The notes beneath the pieces are model-generated. The model ran no database searches. It was given only the letters and a program-made list of their open reading frames with translations, and was not told the origin of the DNA. Below, piece after piece: positions 14,134 through 20,705 of a stretch of DNA of 22,257 nt. How positions within the stretch are numbered: position 1 is the first letter of the stretch; each line of letters begins with the position of its first letter. A program made the translations under genes and the position numbers. The stretch is from an uncultured Oscillospiraceae bacterium (lineage in GTDB: Bacteria; Bacillota; Clostridia; Oscillospirales; Oscillospiraceae). Location: positions 1-22,257 of the forward strand of contig CAAFLE010000013.1 in NCBI GenBank assembly GCA_900763675.1, given 5' to 3'.

Positions 14134-15963
14134 ATGAAAGAAGTCAAAAATCCGAAAAAGCCGCTGGCGTATTATTACGCCATTACGCTCATCGCACTGC
14201 TCATCTTCAACATCTTCGTCGCGCCGCTGCTCAACCGGCAGCGCGTCGTGGAGACCGATTACAGCACCTTCATGCGCATGATGGAGGAGAAGAAGATCGG
14301 AAAGGTCGATGTGAGCGACACGGAGATCGTCTTTACCGACAAGGACGACGGCACGATTTATGTGACCGGCGTCATGTACGACCCGACGCTTACGCAGCGT
14401 CTGTACGATTCCGGCGCGGAGTTTGCCAAGGACATCGAGCAGACGATGTCCCCGCTGCTGAGCTATCTGCTGACGCTGATTCTGCCGCTCGTTATTTTCT
14501 TTGCGTTCGGTCAGTTCATGCGGAAAAAGCTCATGGACCAGATGGGCGGCAAGGACGTCATGTCCTTCGGTATGGGCAAGAGCAACGCGAGAGTATACGT
14601 CCAGTCTACGCAGGGCATCCGCTTTGACGATGTGGCAGGTGAGGACGAAGCAAAGGAAAGTCTTGCCGAGGTCGTGGACTATCTCCACAACCCGAGCAAA
14701 TATACCGATGCCGGCGCGTCCATGCCGAAGGGCATTCTGCTCGTCGGACCTCCGGGAACAGGCAAAACCATGCTTGCCAAGGCGGTGGCGGGCGAATCGA
14801 ATGTGCCGTTTTTCTCCATCTCCGGCTCGGAGTTTGTGGAGATGTTCGTCGGCATGGGCGCGAGCAAGGTGCGCGACCTGTTCAGCCAGGCAAAGGAGAA
14901 AGCTCCCTGCATCGTGTTTATCGACGAGATTGACGCCATCGGTCAGAAACGTAATGGCGGCGCTATGGGCGGCAACGACGAGCGCGAACAGACGCTCAAC
15001 CAGCTGCTCACCGAGATGGACGGCTTTGAGAGCAACAACGGCGTCATCATTCTCGCCGCGACGAACCGTCCCGAATCACTCGACCCGGCGCTCACGCGCC
15101 CGGGCCGCTTTGACCGCCGCGTGCCGGTCGAGCTGCCCGACCTTGCCGGACGCGAAGCCATTTTGAAGGTCCACGCCCGCAAGATCAAGCCGGCGGAGGA
15201 TGTGAATTTCCACACCATCGCCCGCATGGCGTCCGGCGCTTCCGGCGCGGAGCTGGCGAACATCATCAACGAAGCGGCGCTGCGTGCCGTGCGCCACGGG
15301 CGCGTGATCGTCACGGAAGCCGATTTGGAAGAGAGCATCGAAGTCGTTATCGCCGGATACCAGAAGAAAAACGCCGTCCTCTCCGATCAGGAGAAGAAGG
15401 TCGTGGCGTATCACGAGATCGGACACGCACTTGTTGCGGCGATGCAGTCCCACTCCGCGCCCGTGCAGAAGATTACCATCATTCCGCGTACCTCCGGCGC
15501 TCTGGGCTATACGATGCAGGTCGAGACCGGCGACAAGTACCTGATGACCAAGCAGGAGATCGAAAACAAGATCGCCACGCTCACCGGCGGCCGCGCCGCC
15601 GAGGAGGTCGTGTTCGGCGAGATCACTACGGGCGCGTCAAACGACATCGAGCAGGCGACAAAGCTCGCCCGCGCCATGATCACGCGCTACGGCATGAGCG
15701 ACGATTTTGATATGGTTGCGCTTGAAACGGTCACAAACCAGTATCTCGGCGGCGACGCCTCGCTTGCCTGCTCTGCCGATACGCAGAAAACGATCGACGA
15801 TAAGGTCGTCGCGCTTGTAAAGGCGCAGCACGAAAAGGCGAAGAAGATCCTCATGGAGAACCGCTCCAAGCTCGACGTGCTGGCGCAGTATCTCTATGAA
15901 AAAGAGACGATCACCGGCGAGGAATTTATGACCATCCTTGAGCGGGAAGGAGCGAAAGCATGA
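14134..15963 (+). CDS. ftsH: ATP-dependent zinc metalloprotease FtsH
   Basis: Membrane-bound AAA+ protease that extracts and degrades misfolded membrane proteins and short-lived regulators. The 609 aa have two N-terminal membrane helices (about 13-31 and 108-127) around a short external domain. Then comes the AAA module with Walker A GPPGTGKT (205-212), pore loop MFVG (237-240), Walker B FIDEID (262-267) and the arginine-containing ALTRPGRFDRR. The protease carries the zinc motif HEIGH (427-431; HEAGH is more common, but HExxH is intact) and the third ligand D504 in TTGASNDIEQAT. The ATG at 14134 has AAGGAGGA 5 bases away; the frame extends upstream into the DUF1015 gene but that part is not coding. 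The stop overlaps the Nudix start. Variants with HEIGH may be a second FtsH paralogue in Clostridia; that is inference. Confidence 0.96.
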   Translation: MKEVKNPKKPLAYYYAITLIALLIFNIFVAPLLNRQRVVETDYSTFMRMMEEKKIGKVDVSDTEIVFTDKDDGTIYVTGVMYDPTLTQRLYDSGAEFAKDIEQTMSPLLSYLLTLILPLVIFFAFGQFMRKKLMDQMGGKDVMSFGMGKSNARVYVQSTQGIRFDDVAGEDEAKESLAEVVDYLHNPSKYTDAGASMPKGILLVGPPGTGKTMLAKAVAGESNVPFFSISGSEFVEMFVGMGASKVRDLFSQAKEKAPCIVFIDEIDAIGQKRNGGAMGGNDEREQTLNQLLTEMDGFESNNGVIILAATNRPESLDPALTRPGRFDRRVPVELPDLAGREAILKVHARKIKPAEDVNFHTIARMASGASGAELANIINEAALRAVRHGRVIVTEADLEESIEVVIAGYQKKNAVLSDQEKKVVAYHEIGHALVAAMQSHSAPVQKITIIPRTSGALGYTMQVETGDKYLMTKQEIENKIATLTGGRAAEEVVFGEITTGASNDIEQATKLARAMITRYGMSDDFDMVALETVTNQYLGGDASLACSADTQKTIDDKVVALVKAQHEKAKKILMENRSKLDVLAQYLYEKETITGEEFMTILEREGAKA

Positions 15964-16400
15964 GTCGTGCAAGCCTCGTTGAGCTAACGAACCTCTGCGT
16001 GATCTGCGACGGCAGCCGCGTGCTCGTGCAGGACAAGGTCGGCTGCGGCGTCGTGTTCCCCGGCGGACACGTCGAGCCGGGCGAGTCGATGCTTTCCTCG
16101 GTCATCCGCGAAATGCGCGAGGAGACCGGGCTTGTTATCGAGCATCCGACGCTCTGCGGCATCAAGGACTGGATGCGCGAGGACGGCACGCGCTTTATCG
16201 TTGCGCTCTACCGCGCCGACCGGTTTTCCGGTTCTCTCAAATCCTCGGAAGAGGGGCGCATGTTCTGGATGGAACGGGAGGATTTCGCCCGGCTCGACAC
16301 CATCTGGGGGATGCACGAGGTACTGCGCGTATGCGACAGCGCGGATTACAGCGAAATGTTTTATTCCGAAGAGAAGAATGGCTGGGTGCTGCTCGGCTGA
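15960..16400 (+). CDS. Nudix hydrolase (MutT/8-oxo-dGTP diphosphatase-like)
   Basis: Hydrolyses a nucleoside diphosphate linked to another moiety; MutT-type 8-oxo-dGTP cleanup is the likeliest guess. The Nudix box is perfect: G36 with HVEPG and E42, then REMREETGL (50-58), which supplies the Mg-binding glutamates. At 146 aa it is a single compact Nudix domain. The ATG lies in an ATGA overlap with the ftsH stop (15960-15963), so translation is coupled to FtsH. The MFS gene follows after 9 bases. The exact substrate is not decidable from sequence. Confidence 0.88.
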   Translation: MSRASLVELTNLCVICDGSRVLVQDKVGCGVVFPGGHVEPGESMLSSVIREMREETGLVIEHPTLCGIKDWMREDGTRFIVALYRADRFSGSLKSSEEGRMFWMEREDFARLDTIWGMHEVLRVCDSADYSEMFYSEEKNGWVLLG

Positions 16401-16409
16401 GAGGAACGC

Positions 16410-17621
16410 ATGAGAAAAGAGCGGAAAAATGAGGCGCTGCTCTGGTTTGGACGATGGACGTCGAAGCTCGGCAATATCGTTTTTGACTATGCCAACAGTG
16501 TGAATATTGTCGGCGCGTTCACGCACACGCCGTGGGTGCTGGCGCTCTATCAAAGCTCGGAGACGATATTGCAGATCGTGTTCAATCTGATCGGCGGTGC
16601 GAAGGCGGACAGCGGCAGCCGGAAAAAAATCCTCATCGTGACGGATGGGCTTGCCGCTGCGATCTGCTTTGCCGTGAGCCTTTTTGTTCAGTCGGATTAT
16701 ATGGCGGAGGTCGTCATTGCCGCAAATGCGCTGCTCGCGGTCGTGTATGCGTTCAACTCGCCGACCTACCGCTCCATCATCCGCGAAATGATCGACGCTG
16801 AGCGCATCGGCGTTTATAACTCCGTCGGTAACGGCGGGGGAGAGATCATCAAGATCGCGGGACCGATGGCCGGTATGCTGCTCGTGCGGTGGATCGGCGT
16901 GCGCGGTGCGCTTTTGTTCGACGCGCTCACATTCCTTCTGAGCGCCCTTGCCGAGGCGCTTCTTACGCCGCTTTCGGAGTCCGCGAAAAAGACGGCGGAA
17001 AAGAAAAACATATTCCGGGATATTGCCGAGGGCTTTTCGTATCTCTTCCGCGAGCGGCAGCTGCTCTTTTTGATCGTACTTTCCGCGCTGGTGAATTTCT
17101 TTTTGGCGGGCTTCAATCTGCTCTGTCCGTATACGGACGTGATGTACGCCTCCTTCGGCATGGAGTTTTACAGCAAGGTTCTGATCATGGAGGCGGTGGG
17201 CGGCGTCGCCGGGTCTTTCATCAGCTCGCGGCTCGGCAGCCACGTGAAAGAAAACGCCCGGCTTATGATCCTGTTTCTCGGCGCGGTGGGCGTTTCTCTT
17301 TCGCTGGAGCCATTTGCGGCGCTTACCGGAAGCGCGGTCGCTTGTCTTGTGCCGTTTCTTCTTTCCGCTGCGGCGCTGACGGTGTTCAACATCCAGTTCA
17401 TGTCGTATGTACAGCTCCGGGCGGAGGAAGCGTATCTCGGAAGAGTATTCAGCATCATTTTCACCGTGGCGGTGCTGTTCATGCCGGTCGGCTCGTTCGC
17501 TTTTTCGTTCCTGCTCGATACGTCAAGCCCTGCGGGCTTTGCCGTCGTCGGCGGCGGGATCGTACTCCTTTCTGCCGCCGGAATGCTGATTTTCCGCAAC
17601 GAAACACCAAAAGCAGAATAA
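16410..17621 (+). CDS. MFS transporter (drug/siderophore-efflux type)
   Basis: Predicted proton-driven exporter in the cytoplasmic membrane. The 403 aa form about 12 hydrophobic helices, with the cytoplasmic loop GGAKADSGSRKKIL between helices 2 and 3 in the position of the MFS motif A. Other family stretches are AFNSPTYRSIIREMI and the YLGRVFSI loop in the second half. The overall pattern resembles the MFS_3 group (EntS, macrolide MefA-like); substrate unknown. The ATG at 16410 has a GAGAGGA site. It is the last gene of the DUF1015-ftsH-Nudix group, followed by a strong terminator. Confidence 0.85.
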   Translation: MRKERKNEALLWFGRWTSKLGNIVFDYANSVNIVGAFTHTPWVLALYQSSETILQIVFNLIGGAKADSGSRKKILIVTDGLAAAICFAVSLFVQSDYMAEVVIAANALLAVVYAFNSPTYRSIIREMIDAERIGVYNSVGNGGGEIIKIAGPMAGMLLVRWIGVRGALLFDALTFLLSALAEALLTPLSESAKKTAEKKNIFRDIAEGFSYLFRERQLLFLIVLSALVNFFLAGFNLLCPYTDVMYASFGMEFYSKVLIMEAVGGVAGSFISSRLGSHVKENARLMILFLGAVGVSLSLEPFAALTGSAVACLVPFLLSAAALTVFNIQFMSYVQLRAEEAYLGRVFSIIFTVAVLFMPVGSFAFSFLLDTSSPAGFAVVGGGIVLLSAAGMLIFRNETPKAE

Positions 17622-17626
17622 AAGAC

Positions 17627-17660
17627 GGAGGACGGGATGAAACCCCGTCCTCCACTTTTT
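17627..17660. terminator. Bidirectional terminator between MFS and GNAT genes
   Basis: A 10-bp stem GGAGGACGGG/CCCGTCCTCC (17627-17636 with 17644-17653) with a 7-base loop. Rightward it leads to ACTTTTTG; leftward it leads to GTCTTTTATT. It sits between two convergent stop codons and serves both. Confidence 0.85.
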
Positions 17661-17661
17661 G

Positions 17662-18189
17662 TTACAATGCCTTTTCCAGCAGCACGAGCTGCACGCCATC
17701 AAGACCGTTGAACGTGCAGGGGGCGACGGCGATCTCCTTGTAGCCGAGTTTTTGATACAACGCCCGCGCCCGCGTGTTGCGTACATTGGTGTCAATGCGC
17801 AGATACCGGCATCCGTACTCGCGGGCGAGAGCTTCATAGAACGTCTCAAACGCCCGTCCCAGCCCGCGTCTTCCGGCGGCGGGATCAACGACGAGCGTAT
17901 GCATGACGAAAACCTCTTCGTCCGGCGCGTCATGCTCCCACGGCGCACCGGCGTATACATTGACCTGTATCTGATTCAGTACGGCGCTTGCGGCAATTTT
18001 TCCGTCCGCTTCCGCGACGTAAAGATCGCTCCGGGCAAGCGCTGTCTCCGCGGTGGCACGCACGGGGTACACCCCGCGCTTCCAGCCGGTGACTGCGCGT
18101 CCGGCCTCTTCTTCGGCGATAATGGCATCATAAATGGCGGTCACAGCGTCAATATCAGATGCCGCAGCCTTTCGGAAGGTAACTGGCAT
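17662..18189 (-). CDS. GNAT-family N-acetyltransferase
   Basis: Transfers an acetyl group from acetyl-CoA to an unknown amine. The 175 aa show the GNAT core: N-terminal VTFRKAAASDIDAVTAIYDAI, motif A HTLVVDPAAGRRGLGRAF (97-114, with the CoA pyrophosphate loop R107-R-G-L-G-R112), and motif B RNTRARALYQKLGY (137-150). No membrane or secretion signals. The ATG at 18189 has an AAGGAG site about 8 bases upstream. It follows the remnant of another GNAT gene and the two-component operon on the same strand; no promoter of its own was recognised, so it may be read from the kinase operon. Confidence 0.88.
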   Translation of the reverse strand: MPVTFRKAAASDIDAVTAIYDAIIAEEEAGRAVTGWKRGVYPVRATAETALARSDLYVAEADGKIAASAVLNQIQVNVYAGAPWEHDAPDEEVFVMHTLVVDPAAGRRGLGRAFETFYEALAREYGCRYLRIDTNVRNTRARALYQKLGYKEIAVAPCTFNGLDGVQLVLLEKAL

Positions 18190-18204
18190 GGTATTCTCCT
18201 TTGC

Positions 18205-18417
18205 TTAAATTAACCGATCCATCGGCAGACAGGCGGAATAATCGTTGGTGTACACTTCTCCGGCTTTGATAAAACCGTTCTTTACCCAGAACGCTTCGCT
18301 CTGCGGCGCGGGGGCGTGGTATTGATATTATATCTCGTTAGTTTCATGCATGGCGGGAATGTCTGCGTCCGTCAGCCGCCGGGCGGTAAATCGATCAGAC
18401 AGCGCGGATATATCCAA
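18205..18417 (-). pseudogene. GNAT acetyltransferase remnant (nonsense codon plus internal deletion)
   Basis: Reading leftward from a TTG at 18417 (AAGGAG site inside the kinase 3' end), 29 codons give MDISALSDRFTARRLTDADI and on to HETNEI, a normal GNAT N-terminus. They stop at TAA (18330-18328). The same frame continues YQYHAPAP and then QSEAFWVKNGFIKAGEVYTN, a normal GNAT C-terminus, to a final TAA at 18207-18205. In related acetyltransferases the N-terminal part reads ...IYYQYHPPF..., so the TAA looks like a mutated tyrosine codon. About 90-100 residues, including the acetyl-CoA motif, are missing between the two parts. Total 71 codons against about 170 expected. It is not functional. The expected length is from family knowledge, not a computed alignment. 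Confidence 0.75.
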
Positions 18418-18419
18418 GT

Positions 18420-19631
18420 TTATTTTGCTTCTCCTTTTACGGTCGGGAGCGTGACGGTGAAAACATTTCCGTCCGCTTTGCCATCGCAGCGGATTTTTCC
18501 GCCGTGTTCGGCGACAATGCTCTCGGCGATAGAAAGCCCGAGACCGTAGCTGTGGTCCATAGCGCGGGCGCGGTCGGCACGGTAGAAGCGCTTGAATACG
18601 TTTCTGCACTCCTCCGGCGAGAGCGGCTCGCCGGGGGAGAACACGCTCAGCGTGCATTTGTCGTGACCGCTCCGCTTCAGCTCTACGCGCACCGTACCGG
18701 GTGCGGAATACTTTGCGGCGTTGTCGAGCAGGATCTCCGCGCATTGGCGCAGGTGCTGTGCGCTGCCCTGCACGGTGATGTCCGGCTCGATCTCGCATTC
18801 CAGCGTCAGACCCTTTTCATAAAAGAGCGCTTCAAACGGCAGCGCGGCGTCCTGCACCAGAGCGCTCCAGTCGAGCGGCGCAAAGACCTTCTTCACTGCG
18901 CCGTTATCGACCCGTGCCAGCTCCAGAAGACTTTCCACCAGCCCGCGCATCTGGTGCGACATGGTTAGAATGCTGTCGGCAAAGCGCTGCCGCTCCGGCT
19001 CGGAGTACGACGGGTCTTTGAGCATTTCCGCGTTTGTGAGGATCACGGTGAGCGGCGTTTTCAGCTCATGGGAGGCGTCGGATACGAACTGCTTCTGCTG
19101 CGCCCATGCATTTTCCACCGGACGCACCGCCCATCGCGCCAGAAGGAAACTGACGGCAAGGAACACCGCGGCGGCGGTCGCGCCGATGCGGATACAGCTT
19201 TTCCAGAGACTCTGCATGGTGGCGTTGGCGCTGGATATATCGGCGAAGATGACGTATTCGTTTCCGCGCCACGAGGTGCGCAGGTAGCGCAGCGAGTAGT
19301 CCTTCAAAACGCCCTGCGTCTGGCGCGAGAGGACTGCCTCCGTTACAATGGCGGAGAGGATCTGTTCGTTTGTGAGATCAAAATAGCTCGTCCCGTTTAC
19401 CTGCACGTTGCCCTGCTGGGAAATGCGGACGGTAAAGTAGGGGAGACGCGACGTCGTGTCCGGCAGATTGAGCTGCAGGGGATCGGCGGCAATGGCGCTC
19501 ATCATCCGCTCGGTCTCGCGTTCAAGATTGAGACTTGTCGCGTGGAGCAGCACGCCGAAGATCGTGCAGAGAATCACCAGCACGATCACCATGTTGACCG
19601 CGACGAAGCGCAGCCGGAGTTTTTTCAGCAT
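18420..19631 (-). CDS. Sensor histidine kinase of a two-component system
   Basis: Membrane sensor that autophosphorylates and drives the upstream-encoded response regulator. The 403 aa have TM1 about 10-31, an external domain about 32-145, and TM2 about 146-165. The HisKA domain has the H-box FVSDASHELKTPLT (182-194, phospho-accepting H188). The ATPase has N-box LLDNAAKYS (N304), F-box FKRFYRAD and G2 box YGLGLSIAE (362-370). The G1 box, normally DxGxG, reads SPGEP here (332-336), with S at the aspartate position; clostridial VanS-like kinases often vary there. The start overlaps the regulator stop by 7 bases. The external domain has no recognised ligand fold, so the stimulus is unknown. Confidence 0.93.
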   Translation of the reverse strand: MLKKLRLRFVAVNMVIVLVILCTIFGVLLHATSLNLERETERMMSAIAADPLQLNLPDTTSRLPYFTVRISQQGNVQVNGTSYFDLTNEQILSAIVTEAVLSRQTQGVLKDYSLRYLRTSWRGNEYVIFADISSANATMQSLWKSCIRIGATAAAVFLAVSFLLARWAVRPVENAWAQQKQFVSDASHELKTPLTVILTNAEMLKDPSYSEPERQRFADSILTMSHQMRGLVESLLELARVDNGAVKKVFAPLDWSALVQDAALPFEALFYEKGLTLECEIEPDITVQGSAQHLRQCAEILLDNAAKYSAPGTVRVELKRSGHDKCTLSVFSPGEPLSPEECRNVFKRFYRADRARAMDHSYGLGLSIAESIVAEHGGKIRCDGKADGNVFTVTLPTVKGEAK

Positions 19632-20299
19632 GATGCAGCCTCCAAATGGTAGCCGAGCCGCCGCACGGACTCAATGCGCACGTCTGAGCCGATGCTCGCG
19701 AGCTTTTTGCGCAGAAAGCCGACGTATACCTCCACGCTGTTCTCTACGGCGTTCGAGTCGAAGCCCCATACGCGGGAGAGCAGCGCTTCCTTGGAAAGAT
19801 TGCTCCCGCCGGACTGGAGCAGCAGCCGCATCACGTCAAACTCCCGCGCCGAAAGCCGGACGGACTTGTCGCCGCAGCAGAGCGTGCCGGACGAGAGATC
19901 AAGCGACGTATTTCCGAATGAGAGCGCATCGACCTGCGATCCCTGCCGCCGGAGAAGCGCGTTGATGCACGCTAAAAGCTCGCGGGAGTCAAAGGGCTTT
20001 GTAAGGTAATAATCCGCCCCGGCGTTGAGACCTTCTACGCGGTCCTCCAGCCCGGAACGCGCCGTAAGCATCAAAATCGGCACGCCGCACCGCCGGGCGC
20101 GGACGGCGCGGGCGACGGCGTATCCGTCCATGCCGGGCATCATCACGTCCAGAATGAGCAGATCGTATACGCCAAGCTCGGCGTATTCTGCGCCGGAAAT
20201 GCCGTCATACACCGCTTCTACGTCAAAGCCTTTGCTTTCCAGCAGCGTTTTGAGCGAATCGGCGAGCAGCTTTTCGTCTTCTACGATCAGTATTTTCAT
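19625..20299 (-). CDS. OmpR/PhoB-family response regulator
   Basis: DNA-binding partner of the kinase. The 224 aa begin MKILIVEDEKLLADSL. The receiver domain has acidic pocket E7-D8, phosphorylation site D51 (LILDVMMPGMDG), T79 and K101 (LTKPFD). The C-terminal winged helix contains LSAREFDVMRLLLQ and the recognition region NAVENSVEVYVGFLRKKL, ending RRLGYHLE. I prefer ATG 20299 over the in-frame GTG at 20308 because GAGGTG lies at proper spacing for the ATG. The kinase overlaps its end, so the two are translationally coupled. Targets are unknown, but repeats at its own promoter suggest autoregulation. Confidence 0.95.
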   Translation of the reverse strand: MKILIVEDEKLLADSLKTLLESKGFDVEAVYDGISGAEYAELGVYDLLILDVMMPGMDGYAVARAVRARRCGVPILMLTARSGLEDRVEGLNAGADYYLTKPFDSRELLACINALLRRQGSQVDALSFGNTSLDLSSGTLCCGDKSVRLSAREFDVMRLLLQSGGSNLSKEALLSRVWGFDSNAVENSVEVYVGFLRKKLASIGSDVRIESVRRLGYHLEAASC

Positions 20300-20323
20300 G
20301 GTATACACCTCGTTTTCACTGCA

Positions 20324-20352
20324 ATTATACTACGGCGGAAAACTGAAAGGAA
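20324..20352 (-). promoter_or_regulatory. Promoter of the two-component operon
   Basis: On the leftward strand a perfect TATAAT (20329-20324) is preceded at 17 bases by a poor -35, TTCCTT (20352-20347). The transcript would start near 20317, only about 18 bases before the ATG. A weak -35 with a strong -10 is typical of promoters needing an activator. Confidence 0.65.
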
Positions 20353-20360
20353 GCTGAAAG
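20343..20360 (-). repeat. Direct repeat CTTTCAG x2 over the -35 (probable regulator box)
   Basis: Two copies of CTTTCAG (leftward strand; CTGAAAG on the plus strand at 20343-20349 and 20354-20360) with starts exactly 11 bases apart. The flanks also match, giving 9 of 11 identical positions. OmpR-family regulators bind such one-turn direct repeats, and the pair covers the -35 of the operon that encodes one. Confidence 0.6.
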
Positions 20361-20389
20361 AACGCCGGTCCGGCAAAAAATCTTTGCCC

Positions 20390-20418
20390 TTGACAATCCG
20401 GCAAATGGGTGGTATGCT
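20390..20418 (+). promoter_or_regulatory. SigmaA-type promoter of the alaA T-box transcript
   Basis: TTGACA (20390-20395), exactly 17 bases, TATGCT (20413-20418). Predicted start near 20425, which places the whole T-box in the leader. A palindrome GCCGG-T-CCGGC (20364-20374) lies upstream, between this promoter and the divergent two-component promoter. Confidence 0.8.
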
Positions 20419-20431
20419 TCCTACAACCTAT

Positions 20432-20673
20432 AAGAAAACGCTTTGACGGGAAAGAGTACAAAAGCGCGGCGCATTCAGAGAAGAGGCGGTCGGTGCAAGC
20501 CTTGATGCGTGCCTTTCGGAAGCCATCCCTGAGCGGTCGGGTGAAAATGCCCGAACGGAGTCTCACCGTTATGCGGAGAACCGGTATGCAGTACCGGGCA
20601 GAGTGCGGACGCAAGTCCGAATTCAGGTGGTAACACGGAGTCATTTCCGCCCTGAACCGTTTGGTTCAGGGCG
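20432..20673 (+). promoter_or_regulatory. T-box riboswitch, alanine-specific
   Basis: Leader RNA that binds uncharged tRNA and then blocks the terminator before alaA. Stem I is based on GGGA/TCCC (20448-20451 with 20526-20529). Its specifier bubble has AGTA (20455-20458) on one side and GAA-GCC-A on the other, making GCC (20522-20524) the specifier codon: alanine. Above it are AGAGA and the apical GGTCGGTGCAAGCC. Hairpins follow at 20537-20554, 20581-20597 and 20607-20618. The T-box AGGTGGTAACACGG has TGGT (20628-20631), which fits the ACCA end of tRNA-Ala. The antiterminator pairs TTCAGG (20622-20627) with CCTGAA (20651-20656), plus CGG (20636-20638) with CCG (20647-20649); this excludes the terminator stem. 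This fills most of the 397-base gap before alaA. Confidence 0.9.
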
Positions 20674-20686
20674 TTTTCATTTTTTT
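20648..20686 (+). terminator. T-box-controlled terminator ahead of alaA
   Basis: An 11-bp stem (20648-20658 with 20663-20673), GTTT loop, then TTTTCATTTTTTT (20674-20686). Its left arm contains the CCTGAA that the antiterminator needs, so the two folds are mutually exclusive. Confidence 0.9.
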
Positions 20687-20705
20687 AGCGAAAAGGAGAA
20701 GCACC

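Noticed and set aside
12894..14147. 417-codon minus-strand open frame opposite the DUF1015 gene
   Set aside because: Shadow frame; DUF1015 signatures are clear on the plus strand.
15984..17243. 419-codon minus-strand open frame opposite Nudix and MFS genes
   Set aside because: Crosses two genes of the plus strand, charged repetitive composition, no ribosome site or domain.
18320..18330. TATAAT on the minus strand as a promoter for the downstream GNAT gene
   Set aside because: No acceptable -35 at 16-18 bases; the hexamer arises at the nonsense codon of the pseudogene.
20300..20308. GTG start adding three residues to the response regulator
   Set aside because: The ribosome site GAGGTG overlaps that GTG and is spaced correctly only for the ATG at 20299.
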